This document shows positions 33,983 through 46,303 of a stretch of 64,000 nt of DNA, in pieces. This DNA comes from Phyllostachys edulis. Its lineage: Eukaryota; Streptophyta; Magnoliopsida; Poales; Poaceae. Where the stretch lies: contig CM070546.1 of NCBI GenBank assembly GCA_036346405.1, positions 101,934,826-101,998,825 of the forward strand, in the 5' to 3' direction. The first letter of the stretch is position 1; each line of letters opens with the position of its first letter. The notes beneath the pieces are model-generated. The model was not told the DNA's origin. It was given only the letters and a program-made list of their open reading frames with translations, and did not search any database. A program made the position numbers and the translations under genes.

Positions 33983-36150
33983 ATGGTAGGAGAGTGGAAC
34001 AAGGAGAACTGGTTCGACTTGGCCGATTACGCAGATATCGACATGGATGCCGGTTTCGACTACGAGCCAAGTACTGCATCATTCGATGGTGATGTCGCCT
34101 CCGGAGATCATTCTCTAGGAGACAATACCATCAATGGAGTTGAGGAGGGATCCTTATCCCCTACAACGATACGTCCAGATGGGGAACCAGCTTCCTCAGA
34201 GGGCAAGGGTCAATCCAATCACAATGAGGGTTATCCCAAGGCAGACTTAGGGCATGGCAAGGGTTCCCTCTCCAAATGTTTAAGTCTACCTAAGGCAGTC
34301 CGACCTGGCATGACAACTCTTGGAAATCGTAATTCCGGATCTTCATCAGCACCTGGTAGTTCTCTCTCTCCGGCTAGCCTAGCCAAGGGTGCGATCGAAC
34401 ACGCTCTTCCTACGAGTTCGACCATCCCAACGCAGGGCTCACTTACGGACGAAGACGGCTATAACCTGGAATTCATCTTCCTCGAGGGGTTTGCTCCAAG
34501 TCGCCATATGGTGTCATTCGATGACTCCTTAATCGAGGAGGCCTCAAGCGCGTGGAGATCATCAACGGGAGGTCTTTGTCCTTTCCTCAGGTAGCAATAA
34601 CTCTCCTAGAGACAGGACTGATGACGCTCCCAGACGATCACACCTACGACCGCTCATGGCAATGACAAGGACACCTCCAGCGATGAGCGTGTGAAAAATT
34701 CTCAAGATCATCGCACTTCACTAAGGCAAGCTCAAGGATCAAGTATGGATAATTCTGAAACAATCCGACGGAAACGAGTTGCAGCCCAGATAAATTTGCC
34801 TAGGCGCACTCAATACTAGTCGAAAGAAGCTCAGGAACTTCAACATATCAACGACTTGCTCGAGAACCCATCTCGAAAACTTGCTCGAGCACCTGGCTAC
34901 GACCTCTTCGCTAAAGAGATTGCATGAAGGTTACGAAGCACGATAAACAAGCTCGAACGTCCTTGCCGACATCACTCTAGAAGTCGTAGCAGTACGACTC
35001 CATCAGCTTCCAGTCATTCGAATAACTCATCGCATGAAGATCGACGCAAGTTGCATCATTCTCCAAACCGGGAAATGGTTCCTCAAACGCCTGATGATCA
35101 AAGGGCTCCCAGGAGAGGTGATCATTCACCACTCCGACCCAGGGGTCTGCAACAGCAGGCAAAATACGAGGAGTATTACCCTTGTAGGATCAAGACTTAT
35201 CATAAGTCAGATTCACCCATTGCCGGGTATCGTCGAGTACGATCGCCTGGCGACGTCAACCATTCTTTCTTGCAAAGAAGGCGTTACGATGTGATTACCG
35301 GATGTCGAGCATTCTCGCCTGACCTTCGAGCAGTTCACTGGCCGCCGCGGTTTCGACCAGGGAACATGGAGAAATTTGATGGGTCTCAAAATCCCATCGA
35401 ATTTCTTCAAATCTACACGACCGCTGTCCGAGCGGCAGGAGGAGGAGAGCGCGTAATGGCAAATTACCTTCCAACTATGCTCGAAGGATCTGCTCGATCG
35501 TGGTTATTAAACCAACCACTCGAGTCGATGTACTCATGGCAACACCTCTACGACCTTCTACTGGCCAATTTTCAGGGCACCTACCATCGCCCCGGGAAGG
35601 AGGACGACCTGCACAGGATGAGACAGGACGACCACGAGACACTATGCCAATTCATCAGGCGTTTCAGTCAGGTTCGCAACTCAATTACTGAGGTTTCTAA
35701 CTCATCTGTTATCAGAGCCTTCAAGCAGAGAGTTCGCAGCAGAAGAATCACAGAGAACATCGTTTTGAACCCTCCAGCTACTGTCGCTGAACTCTTCGAG
35801 ATGGCTGATCGGTACGCGACTGTTGATAAAGCAGTCGAGTGGACCAAAATTATCGATCGAGATGACCAACACCCTCAAGAGGTTGGCAAAGGTGGCAAGA
35901 AGAATGATAAAAGGCCAAGAAATCTAAGAACAAGGCAAAAGGCCAAAAACCACTAGCCAATAGTTCTAAGGAGGTCCTGGCCGTAAGCGATAAGGAGCCA
36001 TGAACTGCCAAGCAATACCCTGATCAAGGCAAAGGTAAACACCCCGAACGGAAGAACGATAAGCCTAGGTGGTGCTCTTTCCATAAAAAGGAAGGGCATG
36101 ACCTACGCAACCGCCAAGTTTTCCAATGAAAACTCGAGGATTACTACAAC
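33983..36150 (+). pseudogene. Tat-type gag, broken
   Basis: Three parts are visible. First, an acidic N-terminal frame (33983-34594, starting MVGEWNKENWF), closed by a stop. Then 34600-35050, readable only in pieces. Then the capsid region 35051-35956 with MEKFDGSQNPIEFLQIY, GSARSWLLNQP, LLANFQGTYHRPG and ETLCQFIRRFSQVRN, the retrotransposon gag fold of this lineage. A CCHC-like zinc knuckle relic (WCSFHKKEGHDLRN) lies at 36070-36110, followed by a stop. The frame starting at 33839 reads through the LTR end and primer site, so I use the Met at 33983. Gag would form the cytoplasmic particle; this copy cannot. Confidence 0.82.
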
Positions 36151-36187
36151 GACATTTCCATGCTTCTGTTTCGTACAACTTGCTTTC

Positions 36188-37067
36188 TTGACCTAATCCG
36201 CTTCATCATGCGCCGTCTTGCGCCGTGGGTTGGCAAAAGGTCACTAAGGTGGTATTTGGTAAAATTACCAAAATACCCCTTCTCGATCTTTTTGCAAAGA
36301 CCGAGTCCCATCTTCGTAAAGCATTTCCATGTTTCGCCACGTGTAGGTTGATCCAACGACTTTCATCATGTCGGCAAGTCTCTCCCATCCGGCTCCCACC
36401 GAAACCACCATGGCACTTGCACCGACCCCCGCGCCGCTTGATCCAACCCGTCGCACCAAACTGCCCGTTCGGTCACCTTTGTCCCTCTTGCGCCATGCTT
36501 GACTCCATTGACCTCACCCGGCATCCCCGATCGTTCTGGACCTCAGCTCTCCAAGCTTAGTCCCGATCATTCTCGCCGTTGACCGTCATTAACTTCCAAG
36601 CAACCTGCACAACAATAGACAAAGAAATCGATTTCGGGAACAAGTTCTTCACAACTTAACACATGTTAGTCAAAACATGCATCATACAACACATATACCA
36701 TTAAACCCATGAACTTGACCTAACCCAAAAATAATTCTCCAAGTTAACCAAAACTTAGAAACAGAATCGGTACTACCGCCCAAAGAAGGTCCCAGATTAC
36801 TACAAGACCATGGCTTGTACTGCCATATACCTGTGGTCGTACCGCTTCTCAAGGAAATCCAAAACTCCCCAAACGGTATGACCGTGATGCCGTACTACCG
36901 CCCTCTACAAACCGGTACTACCGTACTGCGGTCGTACCGCGACTTACACACCGGTATGACCGATTATCCTAACACTTGCTGAAAACGCTGTTTCGACAAA
37001 CCATTAATGACATTGCCAATTGTAACAGCATCCAAAGATCGTGCACATATCCCCCATGATATCCACA
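36188..37067 (-). repeat. Truncated 3' LTR of copia B
   Basis: It matches 58414-59329, from cttgacctaatcc to atatccaca. The part equivalent to 57503-58413 is missing. The motif array at 36775-36970 has diverged more from its partner than the sequence around it. Confidence 0.88.
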
Positions 37068-38859
37068 ATCTCCCTCCTTGATGAACACATTGGTAATTTC
37101 CCATAAAAGCAAATTTTGAGGTTTGAAAAGTAAAAACTCGACGTTTTCGCACAAAGGCACAACTTAGTCCAAATGCAAGAGAAAGCAATGAAAATGACCA
37201 AGTTGGCTTCAGAAAAGCAAAGACAAGTGAGATAAGGCAAAAGAAAGCGAGAAAGCTTCATTTTCCATAAAAGAGTCAAAATCTCACTTAAGATCCATAT
37301 GAAAGAACAATTGTTTGATATGACCTTTGATCATTGTGAGGATCAAGAATTGCAATTCAAGTTCAGAAGTAGCAATAAGACCATAAGAATGCAAATAAGA
37401 AACTCCCTCTCACTATGATCCTCAAATTTCAGAAAATTTCAAATTCTCAAAATTTCTCCAAAAGGCTCCCCTTTTAACATTTTTATATCCTTTCCCCTTT
37501 ATACCATTTGATATATCTTCTCCCCCTTTGACAATGGAGTCATCAAGGAATCACGCCTTCCTCTCGTACAGAGATAACAAATGCAGAATGAGGAAAAAGC
37601 ATAAGAAGGAGCATGCATGAAATGAAATGGAGTGGCTTCATTTTTTGTATTTTTTAATTTTTGAGTACAAGAAGTTTTGGAGATTACCCAAAAGAATAAG
37701 CTAGCATTTCTAATATTGCACAAATAATATATCAAGCCTAACAGCACAAGCAAGATCATGATAATACATATATATCAAAGCTAAGCTAGAAGGCTCAATG
37801 TAACGTAATGAATTTTATCAATTTAAGCAAAGCTTCAAATTTAGCAAGTTCATCAACAGGGATCCTAAAATGATACTGACCATGTCAAAATGTCAATGTG
37901 AGATCAAAAAGCTAACAATGACCACATTAAGAGACAAACAGGTCCTGAATTGAATCATTTTGCTCAATTTTGCTCAAACACCCATTTTTCAATAATTTTT
38001 CATTTGCAATGAATATTGAAGTTGACTAATGGTCTAACTTAGTGAAGAAGATCCTAGACTAGGAACCATCCACAAACTCTTCCTAAGCTTCGACCAGAAG
38101 TTGATTAAAGGTATATCTTAGTGAAGAAGATCCTGGACTAGGAGCCTTCCACAAACTCTTCCTAAGCTTCTACTAGGGCGACAAATCTTGAGGTTCATGT
38201 CAGTTTTGACAAGCAGTCCCCATGAGATCGTCTGGATCATCAAACTATCTCCAAGTTCATGTCTATGACATGCAATCTCGTGAGAGTAGTTTGGCACATT
38301 TTAAGCACATGACAATCTTTAAATTTGATTTTTTTAATTTTTTCACAAGAGCAGTTTTAGATTCTCAGAAGAACAAGAAGCTCAAGTAATGATCAATTTT
38401 AGATTCAAGAGCTAACAAAGTAATTTTGACAGGGCCAATGTCACAAAAGGAGCACTAATTACGCAACTAGCTAAAACATCCACAGATTGCAATTTTTAAT
38501 TCAAGTTGTTTTAGAGTTCTAGCTCATTCAGCAAAGACTTAGCTACACATGTGAAAATATGATAATTCTAGCAAGTCAAAGAACTAGACATGGCATTGAG
38601 CAAGAATTGAAATACTAAAGCTCCAAAGAGTAATAAGCAAAGCTTCATCAATTTTAAAAGATAAGCAGAAAAGCTTATATTACATTGCATCTTGTTGTGT
38701 TTTTCATATGAATGCAATATGATATAGTGAAATGCAAGAAAAGATCAAAAACCTAAAAAGCCTAAAAAGATCAAAAAGATTAACAAGTTCAAAAGAAGAT
38801 CAAGAAAATATCAGATGAACATGGAAAGATCAGAAAAGATCCAACTCCCCCTCAAACCA
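37068..38859 (-). other. Non-coding spacer between pol and the 3' LTR of copia B
   Basis: 1.8 kb of A/T-rich DNA starts with the polypurine tract beside the LTR. Some SIRE-type elements carry an envelope-like frame here; I see none. A 53-bp direct repeat occurs at 38042-38094 and 38111-38163 (shared core ttagtgaagaagatcct). Confidence 0.7.
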
Positions 38860-41071
38860 ACCCATAGGGATAAATTACCCCTAACTCGCTCCTCAAGGTG
38901 GCAAACCTTGTTGGGTTTAAAGGTTTGGTGAGGATATCAGCTAACTGAGCCTCGGACTCCACAAAATGCAGCACAATATCACCCTCTCGACATGGTCTCT
39001 AAGGAAGTGATAGCGAATGTCTATGTGCTTGGTCCTAGAATATTGCACTGGGTTTTTAGCAATGTTAATGGCAGAAGTGTTATCACAGAAAAGAGGAACA
39101 CTAGCAAAGTTCAACCCAAAGTCCTTAAGAGTAGACACCATCCACAAAATCTGACTATAGCAACTAGCAGGAGCTACATATTCACTTTTTCAAAGAAGGA
39201 TTGTGCAATGTATCTTGCTTCCTAGAAGACCAAGAGACAAGAGAAGTGCCTAAAAAATGACAAGTGTCAGAAGTACTCTTCCTATCTAGTCGACAGCTCG
39301 CAAAATCAGAATAAGAAAACCCCCGAATGGACAACGAAGAGGAGCAGGAATACCAAATGCCATACTGGAGGGTAGAGTGTAAATACCTGAAGATGCGCTT
39401 AACGGCTTGGCGATGTGAAGTCCCTGAGACGCTGGCGAAGCTCGCAGAGACAGCATCGAAGTGGATGTCCGGTCTTGAGGCCGTCAGGTCCAGAAGGGAG
39501 CCGATCATGCTGTGGTACTCACGTTGATCCACGGCTTCTCCTTCCTCATCTGGATCCAAAATAGTCGAAGTCGTCATGGGAGTGGCGATCGGCTTGCAGT
39601 CACCCATCTCGAAGCGCTTGAGCAGATCCTTGGTGTACTTCGTTTGATGGATAAAGATCCCTTCCTTGCATTGCTTGATTTGAAGCCCCAGAAAGTAGTT
39701 GAGCTCGCCCATCATACTCATCTCAAATTCCCTGGACATGGTCTCAGAAAAACTAGAAACAAGAGCATGAGAGGAACCACCAAAGATAATATCATCAACG
39801 TAACTCTTAACAAGCAGGAAGTCATTGCTATGCCTAAGAATGAAAAGAGTCTTATCTGCTTTTCTCATTTCAAAATCATTCTTAAGCAAGAAGGTCTTAA
39901 GTCTATCATACCAGGCTCTAGGGGCTTGCTTAAGACCATACAAGGCTTTGGATAGCTTATAAACATGATCTGGGTGCTTGGGATTCTCAAAGCCAGGTGG
40001 TTGCCTAACATACACTTTCTCCTCTATAAAACCATTCAAAAAGGCACTCTTAACATCCATTTGATGCAACATAAAACCTTGAGATGCAGCAAATGCAAGA
40101 AGAATGCGAATGACTTCTAATCTAGCAACAGGAGTGAAGGTCTCATCAAAATTTAACACCTCAACCTGGCTAAAACCCTGAGCTACCAACCTAGCCTTGT
40201 TTCTAACCACAAAACCATCCTCATTTTGTTTATTTTTGAACATCCAACGGGTTCCTATAACATTATGACCACTAGGAGGTTCTACAAAGTTCCAGACTTT
40301 ATTTCTTTCAAAATTCTCTAACTCCTTATGCATGGCATTGACCCAGCTAGCATCAGATAAAGCATGTGATATATCGCGGGGTTTGAAAGAGGCTACAAAT
40401 GTAGAGTGAGAGAAAAAATTCGGATCATGATACTTGGAGCGGGTGACTTGCTCATGAAGATTACCAATCATCTGATCTGGAGGGTGCTGCTTCTGAATGT
40501 GCAATGGAGCGCCTAGGGGAGATAGCATCTCCTCAACCTCCGCAGATATTCGATGATGAAGATACTGGCACAGGAGCCTCAATTGGAGGTGAAGCGATCG
40601 AGCGTGTTCTAGAGCTTGGGCAGAGCATCGGCAGGTGAAGGAGCAATATCGAAATTATCCTCATCTTCTTCAACAAAAATGCTCTCTGTCACCTGTAAGT
40701 CACCTAAAACATCGGATTTAGCTCCAGGGCTAGTCTCATCAAAAGTAATATTGCATGTCTCCTGGACAATGTTAGTTTCAACATTAAAGACCCGAAAACC
40801 CCTCGAATGAGCAGGATAACCCAGAAATATACCATCACAAGTTCTTGATTCAAATTTATCTAGGTTTTCTGTCTTGAGAATAAAACACTTTGATCCAAAG
40901 ACTCGAAAGTGAGAGACAGAGGGTTTTCTACCAAATCGAAGCTCATAAGAAGTCTTGCCCAAAGACAGTCTCAAGAAGACACGGTTTGAAATATGGCAAG
41001 CTGTAGCAATAGCTTCGGCCTAAAACATCCTCGGTGTGCTATACTCATCTAGCATCGTCCTAGTCATCTCG
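38860..41071 (-). pseudogene. Copia B pol, C-terminal part (integrase end, RT, RNase H)
   Basis: From 41071 leftward: the integrase tail (LDEYSTPRMF, a stop at 41020-41022 where FWAEA is conserved), then frame 40609-40974 with GRKPSVSHFRVFG and DGIFLGYP. The RT frame follows (39182-40582): [46 protein letters not shown], the active-site YVDD and MIGSLLDLTASRPD. RNase H (38941-39147) has DNTSAINIAKNP and HIDIRYHFLRDH. One 466-codon frame is intact, but stops and frameshifts elsewhere disable the polyprotein. It continues from the part at 54259-55139 across element C. Confidence 0.88.
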
Positions 41072-43004
41072 TGTAGGATCGTAATGGCAATCAGAAGGGG
41101 GGGGGGTTGAATGATTGCAGTAAATTGACCCCCGAATTCCAACTTCTTCTTGTTATCAAGAACTCCGGCAAACACTCAGCGAGTAGCACCTCAGGCGCAT
41201 AGCAAGATCGACAAATCAAGAACCAAAGTTGAACGATTCTGAACTTTATATATCAAACATGATTTGTGTCTACAAGGTGCTTAGCAAGCACCCCTCAAAG
41301 CCCCAAATCGGAGGACCTCACAACCGCAGCTGAAACACCGAGAAAGCTACGACCAAAACCTTACCAAAAGCTCGTAACCCCAAAAAAACCACATGCAAGC
41401 CGCACCCTACTACCTTCTTTTATAGCCTAGAGTCCTATCCATGTCCAACATGACACCAATACGGACTCTATCTCAATGCAACCAGATTTGGAAATCCTTC
41501 TAAAACTATCTTTCCAAAATTCCACGTCGTAAGCCTCCAGGACTCCATCCCGTAGCTTTAGCGCAATTCACCTTTGACCTCCGCGTGCTCCAGCGCGATC
41601 CAAATCACCTCTTGACATCCACGACTTCCAAGACCTCAGATTCCCCATCCTAGTCCGAGTCAATCCCGTCACCAACCGTGATTCGTCCTCACGTTCAACC
41701 TGCACATGCAAAGATCAAAGAACCCTATTCTTGGCACAAGTTCTCCAACTTGACCATCCATTAGCACACACACATACCAATGAACACTATCATGCATCAT
41801 GCAACAAGATAAGACTTACGAAAACAACAAACCCTAACTCAAAATCCCCAAAGCGGCAACTTTCCAGAGTACAATCGGTACTACCGCCATTGTACGTTAA
41901 GATTACCGCGCACGCGGTCGCATCAGCTCAAGACATCAGAGAACTACCACTCATCGGAAATCTCAAGATCTTCCAAAACATGCTCTCTGGAATTTCCATA
42001 CCGCAACCTTGCGGTCATACCTTTGTCGGTACTACCGCCATTCAAATCTAGCGGTATTATCGCCTGCGCGGTCGCATCTGCTTTTACAACCGTGGTACTA
42101 CCGATTTTGACTTAACGATTACTCGTCGTAACCTTTCTCTCTCTCTCAAGAACAAGCGCGTACTACCGTTGTTTTCACCACGGTACTACCGGACACGCGG
42201 TACTACCACGTTTACAAACGGTATGAAAGTATGGAAAAATGTGTTACGAACCTTAAAGCACGCGAACGGCCCAGATGCAATGTCGATCGGACCGTGCTTC
42301 ACAGCCGTTGGATTTACTGTTCAAAGTCCGAATGTTCACAATAATATCAGCCGTTAGATTTTAGATCAAGGGCTCACATTCCTTGAGACGTTCGGACGGT
42401 CCGAACGTTCATCTCAAAATCAGCCGTTAGATCAAGATCTAACGAACCGAGCAAAACTCATTAGAGAAAATGACTTGCGGTACTACCGTAAATTACTCGT
42501 GGTACTACCGTAAAGCGGTAGTTCCGTGAAAACAACGCCGGTATTACCGCAACATGAAAAAGCTCAAAAACTTCAGAACAAAGCCCTTTTTTGCCACGTG
42601 GACGCTCCAGATGACACGGCCGATCGGACCACGCTTCACAACCGTCCGATTTACAAAACACTGTAGCAAGTCCGAACGTTCACTTCAATATTAGCCGTCA
42701 GATCAAGATCTAACAGTTCGAGCAAAAACACCGTTTAGACTCAGTGACTTGCGGTACTACCGCTGCACACCTGCGGTCATACCGCACTCCGGTAGTTCCG
42801 CACAAACAAAGCCGGTACTACCGATAATCCTGACAAAACCATATTTTTGACAGAATTCAACAGAGTTTAAAAGCAAGTCAGCAACTGAGATCCAAAACAT
42901 GTTCCAGAGACAATGTATTCAACTTTAAGCACCAAGACTAAGTCTTTATTAAAGGCAATGTATTCATCATCAAATATCATGACCAAAAATCTCTTGGTCT
43001 TACA
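41072..43004 (-). repeat. 3' LTR of copia C
   Basis: Plus-strand edges are tgtaggatcg and tggtcttaca. It includes a run of ten G at 41097-41106 (seven in the other LTR) and a dense CGGTA-N-TACCG array at 41870-42825, which is in the U3 part of this minus-strand LTR. Confidence 0.92.
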
Positions 43005-44109
43005 ATCTCCCTCTTGATGAATACATTGACAACACTTCCAAAAAAAATCAGAAATGAGTGTGAGCAATTAGAAAGTGTTAAAGTTGCAAGCAACAGAGAG
43101 TTTCAAAAGCCGCAGAAAAACTTCCTTTAGCATAGGACTTCCTTTAGCACAGGAAAAACAAAGTTTTGCAAGTTCCGCTCATTTTCTCCCCCTTTGGCAA
43201 TGTGATCATCAAGAGCTTCAAATTTCGAAAAAGAAGAGCATGAAGTGTAAAAGTCCAGAACTTGTATGTAGTTTAATTTATTGAATGAACCAAGCCAAAT
43301 TTTGTTGAATAGAGCTAACAAGATCATATAAATACATATACCACAAAGCAATATTTGGACAAGTATTTCAAAGTGATAAGTTAATTTAGAGTCATGACAG
43401 GCATATCACACAATGACTAAAAAGATTAAAAGATCACAATTAGAAGTCACCAAAAAGTGAAAAGCGAAACAGTGAGACAAACTTTAAATTTGGATGAGCC
43501 ACAGTCTCATATAACATCCTTTTGCTTCACTTTCAATTTTTATTTGCATGTGGCATGCTTGAAGCATACTTCTTTTCCAGGGTGGCATGCTTGAAGCATA
43601 CTTCTTTTGATTAAGGCACTTTTTGTGTATTTTTTTTATTTCAAAAACACATAGCTGGGGTATGGTATGCTTGAAGCACACTTCTTGTCCTTTGAGCACT
43701 GTTAAATGTACCCCTTATTTTTTGTTTGATACACAGCTATGTATGGCATGCTTGAAGCACACATCTTTGCATATTCTTTTTCTCAACCCTTTTAACTTTT
43801 AAAACATGCCAAATTGAGTGAGCAACACAGGACTGAAAAGAAGGACCTTTTTGCTTCAAATCCAAGACTTAAAATAGAACTCACAAATCAGCTTATCCTT
43901 TTCAATAAACAACACAAAGTGATTCCAATAATCAAACTAGTCAAAGATTTCAGCTATGTCAAGCTTTAGTTATTTATGTAGCAAGTTTATTAGACCAGTC
44001 CAGATCAAGGCTACATAGCACATGAATAAATATGATAAAGATAGCTCAATTCCTCTTTTGAAATCAAAGGCTTGACTTAAATAAAAAGCAAAAGCTTCAA
44101 ATTTCACAC
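43005..44109 (-). other. Non-coding spacer between pol and the 3' LTR of copia C
   Basis: 1.1 kb AT-rich spacer with the polypurine tract at its left edge and four copies of a motif gcatgcttgaagcaYac between 43550 and 43765. No frame with envelope-like or other features is visible. Confidence 0.7.
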
Positions 44110-45448
44110 GCTCCCCTCAAAATAAGCCCATAGGATGAACAACACCCAATTCACTCGCATAAGCGAACAAAACGAGAAGTATCAAGCGGCTTAGTGAAAA
44201 TATCAGCAAATTGGAGATTAGTCTCAACAAAGTGGAGAACAATATCACCTTTTTCCACATGATCTCTGAGAAAGTGAAATCTGAAATCAATGTGTTTTGT
44301 TTGAGAATGTTGCACTGGATTTTTAGCAATGTGAATAGCACTAGTGTTGTCACAATAAAGAGGAACAATGTCCAAATCTAAACCAAAATCTTTGAGAGTA
44401 GCAGAAATCCAAAGAACTTGAGAGCAACTAGCAAAGCTGACAAACATACTCAGCTTCAGCAGTTGATTGAGCAACGAAGATTGTTTTCGAGAGGACCAAG
44501 ACACTAAGGAAGTGCCTAAAAGTGACATGTGCGGATGTGCTTTTTCTATCAATCCTACACCCATAAAATCACTATCGAGTATGCACTCAAAGTAAGACAG
44601 ATGAAGATGAATAGAAAAGCCCAAATTCTAAAGTGGATTGAAGATACCTGAGAATTCTTTTTACAGCCTGTCGATGAGAAGCACGAGGTGAAGCTTGAAA
44701 TCGAGCGCATAAGCATACAACAAAGTGTATATCCGGCCTTGAAACAGTTAAGTAGAGTAGAGAACCAATCATACTCCTATATTCTTTTTGATCCATTACC
44801 TCACCTTCTTCATCCGGTCAAGAACGGCTTGTAGACCCCATTGGTGTAGAGATGGGTTTGCAAGTTGCCATGTCAAAACGCTTAAGCAAGTCTTTAGTAT
44901 ACTTGGTTTGATGAACGAAATTGCCTTGCTTGGTCTGCTTTTACTTGCAGCCCTAAGAAGTAAGTTAACTCCCCATCATACTCATCTCAAACTCCCCGCT
45001 CATTGTATCTCAAAACTTGGAAACCAAAGCATGAGAGGAGCCCCAAAGATGATATCATCCACATAAATCAACAAGTAATAGATCATTGCCATGTTTAAAA
45101 GTGAAAAGAGTTTTGTCTACCTTGCCCATTTGAAAATCATTTTTAGCAAAACAACTTAAGCCTCTCATACCAAGCTCGAGGAGCTTGCTTCAAACCATAC
45201 AAAGCTTTTGAGAGTTTGTAGACATGATTAGAAAACTTAGGATTTTCAAAACCAGGTGGTTGCTTAACATAAACTTCTTCCTCAATATAGCCATTTAGAA
45301 AAGCACTTTTAACATCCATTTGAAACAATTTGAATCCTTTAGATGCAGCAAAGGCTAAAAGAATTCTAATTGCTTCAAGTCTGGCTACAGGAGCAAAAGT
45401 TTTACCAAAATCAAGACCCTCCACCTGAGAAAATCCTTGAGCAACAAG
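44110..45448 (-). pseudogene. Copia C reverse transcriptase and RNase H, truncated
   Basis: It begins in mid-RT at 45448 (AQGFSQ, then [50 protein letters not shown]). The active-site YVDD is readable near 45040-45065 in another frame. Then MIGSLLYLTVSRPDIHF (44587-44796) and RNase H with CDNTSAIHIAKNP and HIDFRFHFLRDH (44151-44624) follow. The LARD starts at 45449 and removes the upstream part. Frameshifts near 44600, 44800 and 45130 make it non-functional. Confidence 0.88.
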
Positions 45449-46295
45449 TGTAACAGCCCAAAAGTTCTATTACCAATTTAAATTTATTAAAGTTATTATT
45501 TTTATGGGATGTTCTGAAATTTGAGAGAGTTTATTTGCTTTATTTGAATTTTTGAAGTCTTAAAAGTCAAAAATAAGATTTATTAAAATTTTTCAAGTTT
45601 TATTTGAGTTAAAGTTGAAAAATAAAAACTAAAATAATTTTGAGAATTTTCTGAAATTTTAAAAGCTTTTTCCTAAATATTTTAACACCAAAATAATTTA
45701 TTTGCAAAATTAAAAGCCAACTTTAAGTTGGGAATAATTTTATTAAGTCCAAAATAACTCTAGGATTTTCTGTGAATTGTTCTAGAATTTTTGGATTTAT
45801 TTTGCTATTTTCTAAAGGCTATTTTGACTTAAGTCCATTTCTGAAATTGGAAAATAGTTTAAAATTCCGGACAGGCCAATGGGCCAAATCCTCCGTACCC
45901 ATCTCCTATTTCAAGACTTGCCGCTTCCGCCCACTCGCCCGCCAAGACCGCCAAACACTCCACTCACTCATGATCGTCGGATGGAGATCCGACGGCCTGC
46001 GAGCCGACACATCGCCCTCTTTTCTCGGCCACACGATCCCAATCCAAATTACCGCCACTTTCTTCTCCCCACCTCTTTCTTCCTCACGAAACCGTGACGC
46101 CACCACCGCCGCCATATGAAGCTCCACCCCGCCGCTTTTCCCGCCACCTCTCCTCGTGCGCCACACAAGACGCTTCGCCTGCACGAACCGCCCCACTCCC
46201 CACGCTTCCCTCTCTCTTGCGCCTGTCTCGCCACGCACAAAACCGCCTCACGCCATTAGCGCCGCCCGATCTCCTCACCCCAACTCGCCTCGCCC

Positions 46296-46303
46296 TATAA
46301 AGG
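46296..46303 (+). promoter_or_regulatory. TATA box of the LARD LTR
   Basis: tataaagg occurs in both LTR copies (the 3' copy near 50790), about 850 bp from the LTR start, with a C/T-rich leader after it. Confidence 0.6.

Larger units (their letters stand above)
33190..36187 (+). mobile_element. 5' part of a Tat-type Ty3/gypsy element
   Basis: The part holds an LTR (about 33190-33924), a primer site beginning ttggcgccgaccgtgggg just after it, and a broken gag. The primer sequence and gag type are those of the Tat (RIRE2-like) lineage. The element stops abruptly at 36187, where the truncated LTR of copia element B begins, so everything from the gag end onward is lost. The LTR left edge is a best guess (tgtgtgacg). 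Confidence 0.75.

Noticed and set aside
34231..34425. Minus-strand frames opposite the Tat gag
   Set aside because: Shadows of the plus-strand gag.
37068..38859. Envelope-like frame in the copia B spacer
   Set aside because: Only short AT-rich frames; no signal peptide or transmembrane pattern that I trust.
43545..43765. CRISPR-like spacing of repeats
   Set aside because: Only four short repeats with unequal spacing in a plant retroelement spacer; no cas genes and the wrong kind of genome.
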